DNA of 35,243 nt from Candidatus Doudnabacteria bacterium (GCA_023245955.1 JAHFJI010000004.1:1-35243), one strand, 5' to 3'. Positions 16,553 to 22,999 are shown, numbered from the stretch's first letter. Program-made: numbers and translations. Notes: a model not told the origin generated them from the sequence alone.

Positions 16553-16825
16553 TTATCCTTTCGACTTTTTAACCACTGCCATAACTTCGGCAATAGCCTC
16601 TTTGCCTTTGCCTTTCTTTATTTGCTCAGCAGCACAGGTATTCAAGTGATTTTCAAGTATAAGATTGTCCGTCTCTCGTAGTGCCTTTTGTACTGCTTGA
16701 GACTGATGCAAAATGTCTATGCAGTACTTATCGCTTTCCACCATTTCAATAACTTTCTTTAACTGACCAACAGATATTTTAAGCCTGTGAGAAATGCGTT
16801 CTTTAGTGTCTTTAGGTTTATACAT
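16553..16825 (-). CDS. csoR: CsoR/FrmR-family copper-sensing repressor
   Basis: 90 aa from the ATG at 16825 (MYKPKDTKERISHRL), preceded by AAGGAC. Four-helix CsoR fold. The Cu(I) ligands Cys-His-Cys sit at the expected spacing in YCIDILHQSQAVQKAL (Cys near 35) and ENHLNTC (His near 60, Cys near 64). It should repress the csoR-copB-oxidase operon and release DNA on binding Cu(I). The gene stops 4 nt before the copB start, so the two are translationally close. A G/C-tract palindrome lies in its promoter. Confidence 0.9.
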   Translation of the reverse strand: MYKPKDTKERISHRLKISVGQLKKVIEMVESDKYCIDILHQSQAVQKALRETDNLILENHLNTCAAEQIKKGKGKEAIAEVMAVVKKSKG

Positions 16826-16842
16826 AATGAGTCCTTTCAAGT

Positions 16843-16882
16843 CCCCCCTTGGGGGATATAACCAGTATAGCACACCTGTCAA
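16843..16882 (-). promoter_or_regulatory. Copper operon promoter and CsoR operator
   Basis: On the minus strand TTGACA (16882-16877), 16 nt, TATATC (16860-16855). Directly downstream lies the palindrome CCCCCAAGGGGGG (16855-16843), which abuts the -10 box and covers the transcription start. G/C tracts flanked by AT are the known operator type of CsoR proteins. This is the only visible promoter for the three-gene operon. Confidence 0.75.
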
Positions 16883-16896
16883 ATATACAGCCCAAA

Positions 16897-16998
16897 TTGA
16901 CAGAAGAAGTACAAAAAGCTACTATAATAGTGCTTTCGCAAGGCACAGCTTGCTGAGAAGCCTTTGTTCCCTACCCCTCTGTGCGTAGGTTTTTCTTT
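16897..16998 (+). promoter_or_regulatory. Boundary A: promoter and terminated leader
   Basis: TTGACA (16897-16902), 17 nt, TACTAT (16920-16925). The short leader can form GTGCTT-tcgc-AAGGCAC, a mimic of the tRNA-His acceptor stem, or alternatively GCAAG-GCACAG-CTTGC (16938-16953), which puts CACAG in a loop. CTGTG (16979-16983) lies inside the terminator hairpin CCTAC...GTAGG-TTTTT (16970-16996). The same plan recurs at B, C and D. Confidence 0.6.
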
Positions 16999-17052
16999 TT
17001 TCCTCCTCTTTTGATATTTGTCATTTGAACTTTGGAATTTATAGCGTGTAGT

Positions 17053-17091
17053 GCTCGCGCTCAGCGCGAGAATCACCACGCTAAGCGTGGT
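17053..17091 (+). repeat. Boundary A: tandem hairpins before the tRNA-like copy
   Basis: CTCGCGC-tca-GCGCGAG is followed by ACCACGC-taa-GCGTGGT (17075-17091), both perfect 7-bp stems with 3-nt loops. The right arm of the second hairpin includes the first bases of the tRNA-like copy. Confidence 0.7.
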
Positions 17092-17147
17092 GCCCGTAGC
17101 TCAATGGTAGAGCACCGCTCTGTGGCAGCGGCTACGCGGGTCCGATT
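17089..17147 (+). pseudogene. tRNA-His(GTG)-like copy A, truncated after the T-loop
   Basis: A G-1 position, acceptor 5' strand GTGCCCG, canonical D-arm GCTC-AATGGTA-GAGC, and anticodon arm CCGCT-CTGTGGC-AGCGG with anticodon GTG. The T-arm starts as GCGGGTCCGATTCC, then breaks into tail A. The 3' T-stem, acceptor strand and CCA are missing, so it cannot be a working tRNA. Its stems differ from copy D by paired changes, so it descends from a different functional tRNA-His. Confidence 0.8.
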
Positions 17148-17250
17148 CCTTTCGACCGTTGACTACCACGTGGGAAAAGCTCTCAAGAGAATCAAGCTAT
17201 TTGGATGCGAGAAATATTTAACGCAATCGCTTTAATGCGATTTTTTGTTC
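17148..17250 (+). repeat. Boundary tail A with bidirectional terminator
   Basis: Begins CTTTCGACCG directly after the T-loop. In frame it reads GKALKRIKLFGCEKYLTQSL then TAA, with the stop inside the terminator AATCGC-tttaat-GCGATT-TTTT. It aligns with tail B codon by codon. The terminator also ends the leftward YibE/F gene, whose stop lies at 17232. Preceding the terminator, ATCAA...TTGGAT can form the small hairpin present at this position in all tails. Confidence 0.8.
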
Positions 17251-18389
17251 TTTAAATAAAAAGATGCTAACAAGGTAGATAATGGAACTGCGAGTATCAA
17301 TACCATACTACCTACCAAAGTTCTGATAATCTCTTCGGAGATAAATTCACTGTTGAGCGTTGTCCAAAGAGGTTGAGTATTATTTAACACAATGAGAAGA
17401 AACAATGGGAAGAACGCACCCGCATAAGCAAGAACTAACGTATTGATAAGGGAAGCAATATGCTCCCTTCCGATAGACATGGCCTTATCATACAACTGAC
17501 GGAAGGATAGCTCGGGGTTTACCTGGTGCAATTCATGCACTGCTGCTGTTTGACCTGTAGTAACATCATCCAATATTCCAAGCGTTCCAATAATAATACT
17601 ACCCAACAACAGCCCTTGCAGGTTGAATGCCCCCAAAGATCCTACTTGCAACAAAAAAGTTTCTTCCGAACCATTACCAAGCAATCCAACAAAACGAACG
17701 GCGTAGTAGGCAATTACTTGTGCGAGGCCAATGCTAATAAGAGTGCTGATGACAGCGAGAGCGGTGCGTTGGTTAAATCCGTGTGCAAGGAAAATTGAGA
17801 CTAAAGCAATAATACCTGAACCAAGCAAAGTAATGATTACAGGATTTTGTCCAGCTAAGATACCTGGAGCGATAAAGTAAACTAAAACGATAATACTAAA
17901 TCCTAAACCTACAACCGCGGTAAAGCCTTTTAATCTGCCGAAAATTACTGCTAACAATAAAAACAAAGCCGCCACGATGCCAACTTTTGGCAATCTATAT
18001 TCTTCTAAAATAACAAACTGACTTTGGTTAACATCCTGAGGGGCCAACATCGTACCAATTACGACTGTGTCGTTGGCTTTCAATTTTTGAGCAGCAAATC
18101 CACTTTCGTAATCCAACAACACTTCTTTATCTTTGTTATCACCAGTCAAAAAGCGAATAGTGACATTTTGGACTATACGGCGTAGACTCGCAACTTGCTC
18201 ATCATCTTCTGTGTTGATGGCGGTGACTTTCGCTCGAGAATAACTTTGAAAACTAGAAATATTTGGAGCTATGGCATCAAGAGGTAAGTCGTCCTTATGC
18301 AGCACAGCACCTCGATTTACGAAATAAAAACCAGCAAACAAAACCAAGGTTACAAGTAGGATAATAAAATATATAGCTTTGTTTTTCAT
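17232..18389 (-). CDS. YibE/F-family multi-pass membrane protein
   Basis: 385 aa. N-terminal helix (residues 5-24), an extracytoplasmic beta-rich part (to about 130) with VTAINTEDDEQVA and FLTGDNKDKEVLLDYESGF, then seven or eight membrane helices. Family marks are the GLLLGSIIIGTLGILDDVTTGQTAAVHEL loop, PELSFRQLYDKAMSIGREHIASLINTLVLAYAGA and a terminal LVGSMVLILAVPLSTLLA. YibE/F proteins are conserved but functionally uncharacterised membrane proteins. It ends within the terminator of tail A and is the first gene of the A-B module, on the opposite strand to the tail. Confidence 0.88.
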   Translation of the reverse strand: MKNKAIYFIILLVTLVLFAGFYFVNRGAVLHKDDLPLDAIAPNISSFQSYSRAKVTAINTEDDEQVASLRRIVQNVTIRFLTGDNKDKEVLLDYESGFAAQKLKANDTVVIGTMLAPQDVNQSQFVILEEYRLPKVGIVAALFLLLAVIFGRLKGFTAVVGLGFSIIVLVYFIAPGILAGQNPVIITLLGSGIIALVSIFLAHGFNQRTALAVISTLISIGLAQVIAYYAVRFVGLLGNGSEETFLLQVGSLGAFNLQGLLLGSIIIGTLGILDDVTTGQTAAVHELHQVNPELSFRQLYDKAMSIGREHIASLINTLVLAYAGAFFPLFLLIVLNNTQPLWTTLNSEFISEEIIRTLVGSMVLILAVPLSTLLASFYLKNKKSH

Positions 18390-18419
18390 ACAATTATCTT
18401 AACACAAGGGTTAATAAAC

Positions 18420-18450
18420 AAAAGCTCCCGAACCCATGACGAGTTCGGAA
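18420..18450 (-). terminator. Terminator of the 130-aa gene
   Basis: On the minus strand GCTTCCGAAC pairs with GTTCGGGAGC around a 9-nt loop, followed by TTTTGTTTATT. Confidence 0.65.
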
Positions 18451-18476
18451 GCAAGGTCGGTCTGTGACGAGATGCA

Positions 18477-18869
18477 CTAGCAGTCAGCAGAGGCCAGCAC
18501 GCCATTCTGGAGCTTGATTTGCTCCTGCATGGTCATGTTCAGCCCTGACTGTTCGCTTGCTGCCACAATGCTGCAGCAGTTATAGATGCCGAAGGCGACC
18601 CCCAGCTGCTGCTGACAGATACCACGGGCGATATCAGTGCCAACGAGGCGAATGAGCTGCTTGCCGAGTTGCGAGTTCGGGTCTTGGATGTCGAGCAGTC
18701 GCTCGCCACCTTCTTTGACTCGCTGAGCGAGACCCGTGAGGTGATTGACCCCTTCTGCAAGGTCACGCTTGAACGTTTCCCACAACACGGTGCGAAGCTC
18801 TGCAGCGGTTGCGGTTTCGGTGTTGATGCCAGACGCTTCCAGCACCTTCTTAACAGACGGATATGACAT
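18477..18869 (-). CDS. Hypothetical protein, 130 aa, cysteine-containing
   Basis: Not recognised. It begins MSYPSVKKVLEASGI, is helical, and has a middle part EGVNHLTGLAQRVKEGGERL. The C-terminal half carries GICQQQLGVAFGIYNCCSIVA and ends ASADC-stop, so four cysteines cluster in the last 50 residues and metal or disulfide chemistry is possible. A strong SD (AAGGAGA, 6 nt before the ATG) and a dedicated terminator suggest high, independent expression, and the GC content is visibly higher than the neighbours'. It lies between YibE/F and the CooC-like ATPase, all on the minus strand. Confidence 0.6.
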   Translation of the reverse strand: MSYPSVKKVLEASGINTETATAAELRTVLWETFKRDLAEGVNHLTGLAQRVKEGGERLLDIQDPNSQLGKQLIRLVGTDIARGICQQQLGVAFGIYNCCSIVAASEQSGLNMTMQEQIKLQNGVLASADC

Positions 18870-18934
18870 AGATTCTCCTTATAGTTGTCTAGATTCTGAC
18901 AGGCGGAACTGCACAGTCAGTTGCAAGCTCGCTA

Positions 18935-19912
18935 CTACTGCGAGCTCTTAACTAACCACGAATTCGATTCCATACGGAAGTTGTAATTAGGGTCTACTTG
19001 CAACGTTAGGTCTTCGCCTGCGGTTGCGTTTGCCCAGCTTTGGGCATTTTTAATATGAAACTCAACAGTATACTTATAAAATCTATCCCAATCTTTTTCG
19101 GTTGCATTTACCTCATCACGCATCACTTGCAACACAGCACTATTCTCATGCTCTAATTGCTCCAAAGACAAATACTCCCCTCGCTCCATTTTCCGAACAT
19201 AGTTTGATTTGTGGAAAGAAGTTAAGTAATCGTCTCCAACTTTACTTTGAATGAACTCAATATCTTCTAGACCTTCAATTTTATTACCAATAACCTTGAG
19301 CTTTACGCCGTAGTCTTTGGCGTAAAATTTATACTGGTCGTATACCGATAGAGATTTCAAAGTTGGTTCGACAACTACAAACGTAATATCAAATTTCGTA
19401 AACATTCCCGAAGCGAAACTATCTGCCCCTGCTGTCATATCAACAACGACGTATTCATGATCGCCATCAACCAAATGATTTAAAAATAGCTCAATGGCAC
19501 CAACTTTAGAGTGGTAACATTTTGTACCTAAATCGTCCTCGCTGAATGGGCCAGTGGCCATGAACCGCACTCCGTTTATCTGTCTTTGAAAATATGAATA
19601 TATTGGATTATCTTCCAGCAAGCGAACCAAACGTGAACCAGTGCCTGGAGGAGTGGTTTTAATCATTACTCCGTCTGAATGTATTCGGATATTATCCCCT
19701 CGCAAGTATTCTTTAATGCGATTAATTTCTAACCCCATAGGCGACACATTTACAGCTTCCGCTTCGGGCATTCCCAACGCCAAAGCCATATGCTGATTGA
19801 TGTCCGCATCTATTGCTAATACTGGTAATTGCTGGGAGGCGAGAAAACGGCAAAATAAGGAAGACAATGTAGTCTTACCACTACCGCCCTTACCGACAAA
19901 GGCTATTTTCAT
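18935..19912 (-). CDS. CooC/MinD-type deviant-Walker ATPase
   Basis: 325 aa. P-loop with deviant Walker A: KIAFVGKGGSGKTTLSSLF (two lysines, signature lysine in GKGGSGKT). Switch I: VLAIDADINQHMALALG. Switch II: YVVVDMTAGADSFASG. A base-recognition-like VIGNKIEG follows. This is the CooC/nickel-chaperone branch of the MinD/ParA superfamily, whose members drive metal insertion or maturation of metalloenzymes as ATP-dependent dimers. The C-terminal 90 residues are unlike CooC and unassigned. It is divergent from a Fur-family regulator, and two near-identical inverted operator sites fill the intergenic region. A metal-linked role is therefore inferred; the client protein is unknown. Confidence 0.75.
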   Translation of the reverse strand: MKIAFVGKGGSGKTTLSSLFCRFLASQQLPVLAIDADINQHMALALGMPEAEAVNVSPMGLEINRIKEYLRGDNIRIHSDGVMIKTTPPGTGSRLVRLLEDNPIYSYFQRQINGVRFMATGPFSEDDLGTKCYHSKVGAIELFLNHLVDGDHEYVVVDMTAGADSFASGMFTKFDITFVVVEPTLKSLSVYDQYKFYAKDYGVKLKVIGNKIEGLEDIEFIQSKVGDDYLTSFHKSNYVRKMERGEYLSLEQLEHENSAVLQVMRDEVNATEKDWDRFYKYTVEFHIKNAQSWANATAGEDLTLQVDPNYNFRMESNSWLVKSSQ

Positions 19913-19923
19913 ATATAATCTAG

Positions 19924-19998
19924 ATGCGAATTATTTGCATCTACTAACTAAGTATACTTATCAAAATAATAATGTCAAGTAGTTGCAAATAGTTCGCA
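19924..19998. promoter_or_regulatory. Divergent promoter region with two Fur-family operator candidates
   Basis: ATGCGAATTATTTGCAT (19924-19940) and TGCAAATAGTTCGCA (19984-19998) are reverse complements of each other with one mismatch over 15 nt, and each is an imperfect inverted repeat around 3 nt. Leftward promoter: TTGACA (minus strand, near 19977-19972), 16 nt, TATACT. Rightward: TTGCAA at 19983-19988 with AATACT/TACTAT near 20006-20013; the right operator overlaps that -35 box. Both genes can thus be repressed together. Confidence 0.65.
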
Positions 19999-20033
19999 TT
20001 TATGCAATACTATACCTATCATCAAACACGCAT

Positions 20034-20474
20034 ATGAATACCGTTTGCAAAACTCATTCCCCTACTCTCAAAGAGTCCCTAAGGGAACGGAAATTGAAGG
20101 CCACTCCTGCACGTCTTGAAATACTAGATATTCTTAGCCATACAAAAAAACCGCTGAGCATCAACGACATCAGCGTAAAAATTAAAGGGCAGACAGACCT
20201 TGCTACGCTCTACCGAACATTCGATACCTTGCGAGATTTGGGTTTAGTAACTCAAATTGATTTTCGTCATGGTCATGCTCATTATGAGTTGGCTACTAAT
20301 GAGCACCATCACCATCTAGTTTGCGAAAAATGCGGCAAAGTGGTTGATATATCAAAATGTAATACTACGGACATAGAAAAACAAGTATTAAAGATTGGCA
20401 ATTTTTCATCAATTAAACACCACTCGCTTGAGTTTTATGGTTTATGCAAAGCGTGCGATAAAGGTAGTAGGTAA
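20034..20474 (+). CDS. Fur-family metalloregulator
   Basis: 146 aa from the ATG at 20034; a longer frame from 19983 would run through the operator and promoter. N-terminal winged helix: LRERKLKATPARLEILDIL, DLATLYRTFDTLRDLGLV. Metal-binding: DFRHGHAHYELA, NEHHHHLVCEKCGKVVDI, and CKAC near the end. The CxxC pairs form the structural zinc site, and the His cluster supplies the regulatory site. It could be Fur, Zur or Nur; the sequence does not decide, though linkage to a CooC-like ATPase makes nickel or zinc plausible. It regulates its own divergent promoter region (inference from the operators). Confidence 0.88.
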   Translation: MNTVCKTHSPTLKESLRERKLKATPARLEILDILSHTKKPLSINDISVKIKGQTDLATLYRTFDTLRDLGLVTQIDFRHGHAHYELATNEHHHHLVCEKCGKVVDISKCNTTDIEKQVLKIGNFSSIKHHSLEFYGLCKACDKGSR

Positions 20475-20475
20475 A

Positions 20476-20575
20476 TTGACAAAACGTATATAAAAAGATA
20501 ATATACCAATGCTTTCGCAAGGCACAGCGTGCACTGAAGCAACCCGCTCTTACTTTACTGTGTAAGGGTTTTTAT
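20476..20575 (+). promoter_or_regulatory. Boundary B: promoter and terminated leader
   Basis: TTGACA (20476-20481), 17 nt, TAATAT (20499-20504). The leader begins GCTTTCGCAAGGCACAGC, nearly identical to A. CACAG is at 20523-20527 in the loop of an imperfect GCAAG/CGTGC stem. CTGTG (20558-20562) lies in the loop of the terminator CTCTTAC...GTAAGGG-TTTTT (20547-20573). The CACAG-to-CTGTG distance is 35 nt, as in A. Confidence 0.6.
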
Positions 20576-20613
20576 TTTTCCAAACTAACTCTGCAATTTC
20601 GGTATATGGCCAG

Positions 20614-20644
20614 CCATGTACCCGAGTCCACGAGTGGTACATGG
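20614..20644 (+). repeat. Boundary B: hairpin overlapping the tRNA-like 5' end
   Basis: CCATGTACC (20614-20622) and GGTACATGG (20636-20644) pair perfectly over 9 bp. The last two G are the first two bases of the tRNA-like copy. Confidence 0.75.
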
Positions 20645-20702
20645 TGCTTATGATGTAGTGGTAACACAGCACTCTGTGGCAGTGCGGTCACGGGATCGTT
20701 CC
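20643..20702 (+). pseudogene. tRNA-His(GTG)-like copy B, truncated after the T-loop
   Basis: Acceptor 5' strand GGTGCTTA as in the intact copy D, a D-arm around TGTAGTGGTAACA, and a perfect anticodon stem GCACT-CTGTGGC-AGTGC with GTG. The T-arm CGGGATCGTTCCC is altered and then joins tail B. It lacks the 3' acceptor strand and CCA. Confidence 0.8.
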
Positions 20703-20803
20703 CTTTCGACCGCTGACTTTCGGGTGGGAAAACTGCTCAAGAGAATCAAACTTTTTGGTTGTGAACGCTATTCAACCCAATCGCCATGAGGCGATTTTTT
20801 TGG
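20703..20803 (+). repeat. Boundary tail B with terminator
   Basis: TTTCGACCG onward; in frame GKLLKRIKLFGCERYSTQSP then TGA inside the terminator AATCGC-catga-GGCGATT-TTTT. AATCAA...TTGGTT forms the internal hairpin. TATTAT and the next ATG (20819) follow. Confidence 0.8.
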
Positions 20804-20818
20804 TATTATTTAGATACT

Positions 20819-21394
20819 ATGAAAAAAATATTACTCTATCCTGGAACATTCAACCCGCCTCACTTCGGTCATGTTTCAGCAGTTAAGGTTGCTGCTAATA
20901 CGATTGATTTTGGTGAGGTATGGATCATGCCCTCGGGCAAGAGGGTTGATAGGGTCATACCTACAAGCAGCGAAGACAGGAAGAACATGGGAAACTTATT
21001 TGTTGAATATCTACGGACAGAGGTCCACCCCCCTGTGAAGCTGGTAACAAGTGCGGTAGATAATATTGACGGAAAATACACACATGAGCATATGGTTGAA
21101 CTAAAGGCTCAATCCGAAGATGAAATATTCCAATTGGTTGGAATTGACGGGTTTCTGAGTATTAAAGAGAGGGTGTTAGGACCAAACGAAAAGTTTATAA
21201 TCATCAAAAGGTCGGGTTATGAATTTTCTGAGAAGTTACTTTCAAATAGCAATCTTGTAATGTTAGAGAAAGGGGTCGGAGGAATTTCAAGCACGAAAAT
21301 ACGTGAAATGGTTCAGAATCGGGATGAAGGGTATAAAAAATTAGTCCCAGAGAAAATTGCGGTCTATATTGAAGAGAAGGGGCTTTATGTCTAA
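20819..21394 (+). CDS. NadD-like nucleotidyltransferase
   Basis: 191 aa. N-terminal LLYPGTFNPPHFGHVSAVK (the T/HxGH-type nucleotide-binding motif of the nucleotidyltransferase alpha/beta-phosphodiesterase superfamily). VWIMPSGKRVDR and a C-terminal GGISSTKIREMV (ISSTxIR motif) place it with nicotinate-mononucleotide adenylyltransferase-like enzymes. It transfers AMP from ATP to a mononucleotide-type acceptor; NadD itself is likely but not certain. The start at 20819 gives MKKILLYPG; an earlier in-frame ATG at 20786 lies inside the tail terminator and is rejected. A TATTAT box 9 nt upstream indicates a near-leaderless transcript. Confidence 0.85.
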   Translation: MKKILLYPGTFNPPHFGHVSAVKVAANTIDFGEVWIMPSGKRVDRVIPTSSEDRKNMGNLFVEYLRTEVHPPVKLVTSAVDNIDGKYTHEHMVELKAQSEDEIFQLVGIDGFLSIKERVLGPNEKFIIIKRSGYEFSEKLLSNSNLVMLEKGVGGISSTKIREMVQNRDEGYKKLVPEKIAVYIEEKGLYV

Positions 21395-21413
21395 AAAATA
21401 GCTTAGGTCTTCT

Positions 21414-22451
21414 ATGAGCGTAGATGTACAATATCTTTCATTTAGTCCATCAAGGGCCAACGATAAGTGGGCTAATTTTAAAGATGACTTTTTGGCTCTT
21501 AAAAATTATAACGAACCAAAATTTATAACGCCGGAAGAAAAAGAAATAGCGGAGCAGGAACGGGTACGAGAAATACGAAGTAAAATAGCAGTCGAATTTG
21601 AAAATAAGCGTAAACACAAGGCTCAGCAAATATTTGAATATTTTAAGGCCAAGGGCTACTTTATACCCGGCACCACATGGGACGACAATTTAGGTTCCGA
21701 TGAGTTTGGCAACACTTTTGTTGCAGATGACCCAATAAAGGCAAAAATGGATTACCTCAATGAACTCAGTGGACCAGTATATCCGCAAGGTTTTGGTAAA
21801 CAAGATCAGAATTCTCCTTTTTTACTATTAAAGGATTGCCCATTGTCTAAGAACTACTCAAATTTGGGGTGGGCAGCAGAAAGCGAAGCTCTAAGTATAG
21901 CGTTGGCAAATAAGTGGGGGAATCTGAACGAGAACCAAAACGAACTCTTGCTCAACTGCCAAAACGAGATTGAATACTTAGTAAAGAAAAAAATAACGAA
22001 ACAAAAACTCATCCATAGCCTAGCTAACATTGACCTACACTTTGGAAGTGTGTATTACCGTTTTGACGAAGATAATAAGGTAGAAAGCAAGCTACTCGAA
22101 GAACTAGTGGATTTTGCCAACCTTGAAAACGAAGATGGCATACCCCATAAAAAGGAATGGATACGACTCTATTCCATGCTTGACTCAAACTTTATTAGAG
22201 CAGCTGGAGAAGCTATAAATAGCAACGGTGAATACGAAACAGATGAAATTGAAATATTATTGACTGACTACCTGCAAGAAATAAAACCCGTTATCAAGAA
22301 TCTTAAAGAAGGTTCCGATACAGTTTTTGTTCGTGATTACATGAACGGTTACCCTTTCGAGCCTATACATGCACAACAGTTATTAACTACCAGAGCATTA
22401 AAGTTTGTAGAACAATTTAAAGATATTCTGCCGTCTATAAAAGAAGGCTAA
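21414..22451 (+). CDS. Hypothetical protein, 345 aa
   Basis: Not recognised. It is a soluble, acidic, mixed alpha/beta protein. An N-terminal helical segment (about 35-80, rich in EKEIAEQERVREIRSKIA) looks like a coiled coil. The middle contains YFIPGTTWDDNLGSDEFGN and LGWAAESEALSIALANKWG, the end VRDYMNGYPFEPIHAQQLL. It starts 20 nt after the NadD-like gene, so the two probably share a transcript and may work together. Directly after its stop a coding-like stretch continues in another frame (see the next entry). Confidence 0.65.
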   Translation: MSVDVQYLSFSPSRANDKWANFKDDFLALKNYNEPKFITPEEKEIAEQERVREIRSKIAVEFENKRKHKAQQIFEYFKAKGYFIPGTTWDDNLGSDEFGNTFVADDPIKAKMDYLNELSGPVYPQGFGKQDQNSPFLLLKDCPLSKNYSNLGWAAESEALSIALANKWGNLNENQNELLLNCQNEIEYLVKKKITKQKLIHSLANIDLHFGSVYYRFDEDNKVESKLLEELVDFANLENEDGIPHKKEWIRLYSMLDSNFIRAAGEAINSNGEYETDEIEILLTDYLQEIKPVIKNLKEGSDTVFVRDYMNGYPFEPIHAQQLLTTRALKFVEQFKDILPSIKEG

Positions 22452-22680
22452 TTGATAAAATTCTCAGCGATACGAACTGGGGACTGATGACGGACGGAAT
22501 TAATTATAGAGTTGGGTACGTATCCGGACATATAAAATATTATGAAACAGAAGCAGATTTATTAGGATTAATTGACAAAAAGGATAAAAAAGACTAAAAT
22601 TATTTTAGCTTTTGCACGACATCCCGACGAAGCGTTGAGACAGGCAGCAAGAGCAAATAAATACTCCGCAAACGTGTGAC
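22452..22680 (+). other. Coding-like debris before boundary C
   Basis: Two stretches look translated but have no convincing start. One, up to the TAA at 22595-22597, reads RVGYVSGHIKYYETEADLLG. The other, up to the TGA near 22677, reads LAFARHPDEALRQAARANKY. They overlap the promoter of leader C. Remnants of genes cut by recombination are the simplest reading. Confidence 0.35.
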
Positions 22681-22731
22681 ACAGCACTCATTTGTAATTC
22701 GCTCTTACTTTACTGTGTAAGGGTTTTTATT
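22572..22731 (+). promoter_or_regulatory. Boundary C: promoter and terminated leader
   Basis: TTGACA (22572-22577), 17 nt, TAAAAT (22595-22600). The leader is longer than in A and B, but its end is nearly identical to B: CACAG (22680-22684), then CTGTG (22713-22717) in the loop of CTCTTAC...GTAAGGG-TTTTT (22702-22728). Confidence 0.55.
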
Positions 22732-22769
22732 TTATAAACCAATCTCACGACACGGTAATATGGCCTAGC

Positions 22770-22799
22770 CATGTACCCGAGTCTGCGAGTGGTACATGG
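22770..22799 (+). repeat. Boundary C: hairpin overlapping the tRNA-like 5' end
   Basis: CCATGTACC (22770-22778) pairs with GGTACATGG (22791-22799), the same stem as in B; the loop differs at two positions. Confidence 0.75.
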
Positions 22800-22858
22800 T
22801 GCTTATGGTGTAGTGGTAACACGACTCTCTGTGGCAGCGTAATCACGGGTTCGATCCC
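22798..22858 (+). pseudogene. tRNA-His(GTG)-like copy C, truncated after the T-loop
   Basis: Nearly identical to the intact copy D from the G-1 position to TTCGATCCC: the only differences are in the 3' side of the anticodon stem (AGCGT instead of AGAGT, one mismatch). It then switches to tail C in place of CGTTAGGCACC. It is the youngest-looking truncated copy. Confidence 0.85.
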
Positions 22859-22970
22859 TATTGAGCAAACACTTCCCACAGGTAAATATCAAGCTCTGGC
22901 AGTCCATAAAGCTTATGGAATGTGAGCATTACCAGAAACTCTTACAAGTCGCTTAACAGCGGCTTTTCTG
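22857..22970 (+). repeat. Boundary tail C with terminator
   Basis: CCTATTGAGCAAACACTTCC onward, homologous to R2 over its full length and identical to R1 over the last 68 nt. The open frame ends KLWQSIKLMECEHYQKLL plus QVA, then TAA inside the terminator GTCGC-ttaaca-GCGGC-TTTT. It keeps TGG where R2 has TAG. Its frame has no ATG; TTG of the second codon is the only start-like codon. Confidence 0.85.
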
Positions 22971-22999
22971 TTATTATGAGATAAATAATAATCTCACAT

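Noticed and set aside
17032-17235. Open frame reading through tRNA-like copy A as a 67-aa protein
   Set aside because: The N-terminal part is translation of hairpins and the tRNA; only the tail part shows coding-type conservation, and copy B has no matching sequence upstream.
20614-22799. T-box riboswitch before tRNA-His copies
   Set aside because: GTGGTAC in the hairpins resembles part of the T-box core, but the full T-box sequence, Stem I and specifier architecture are absent.
17089-22858. Copies A, B and C as functional or circularly permuted tRNAs
   Set aside because: They lack the 3' T-stem, acceptor strand and CCA; the upstream leader stem resembling the acceptor does not supply a complete T-arm half.
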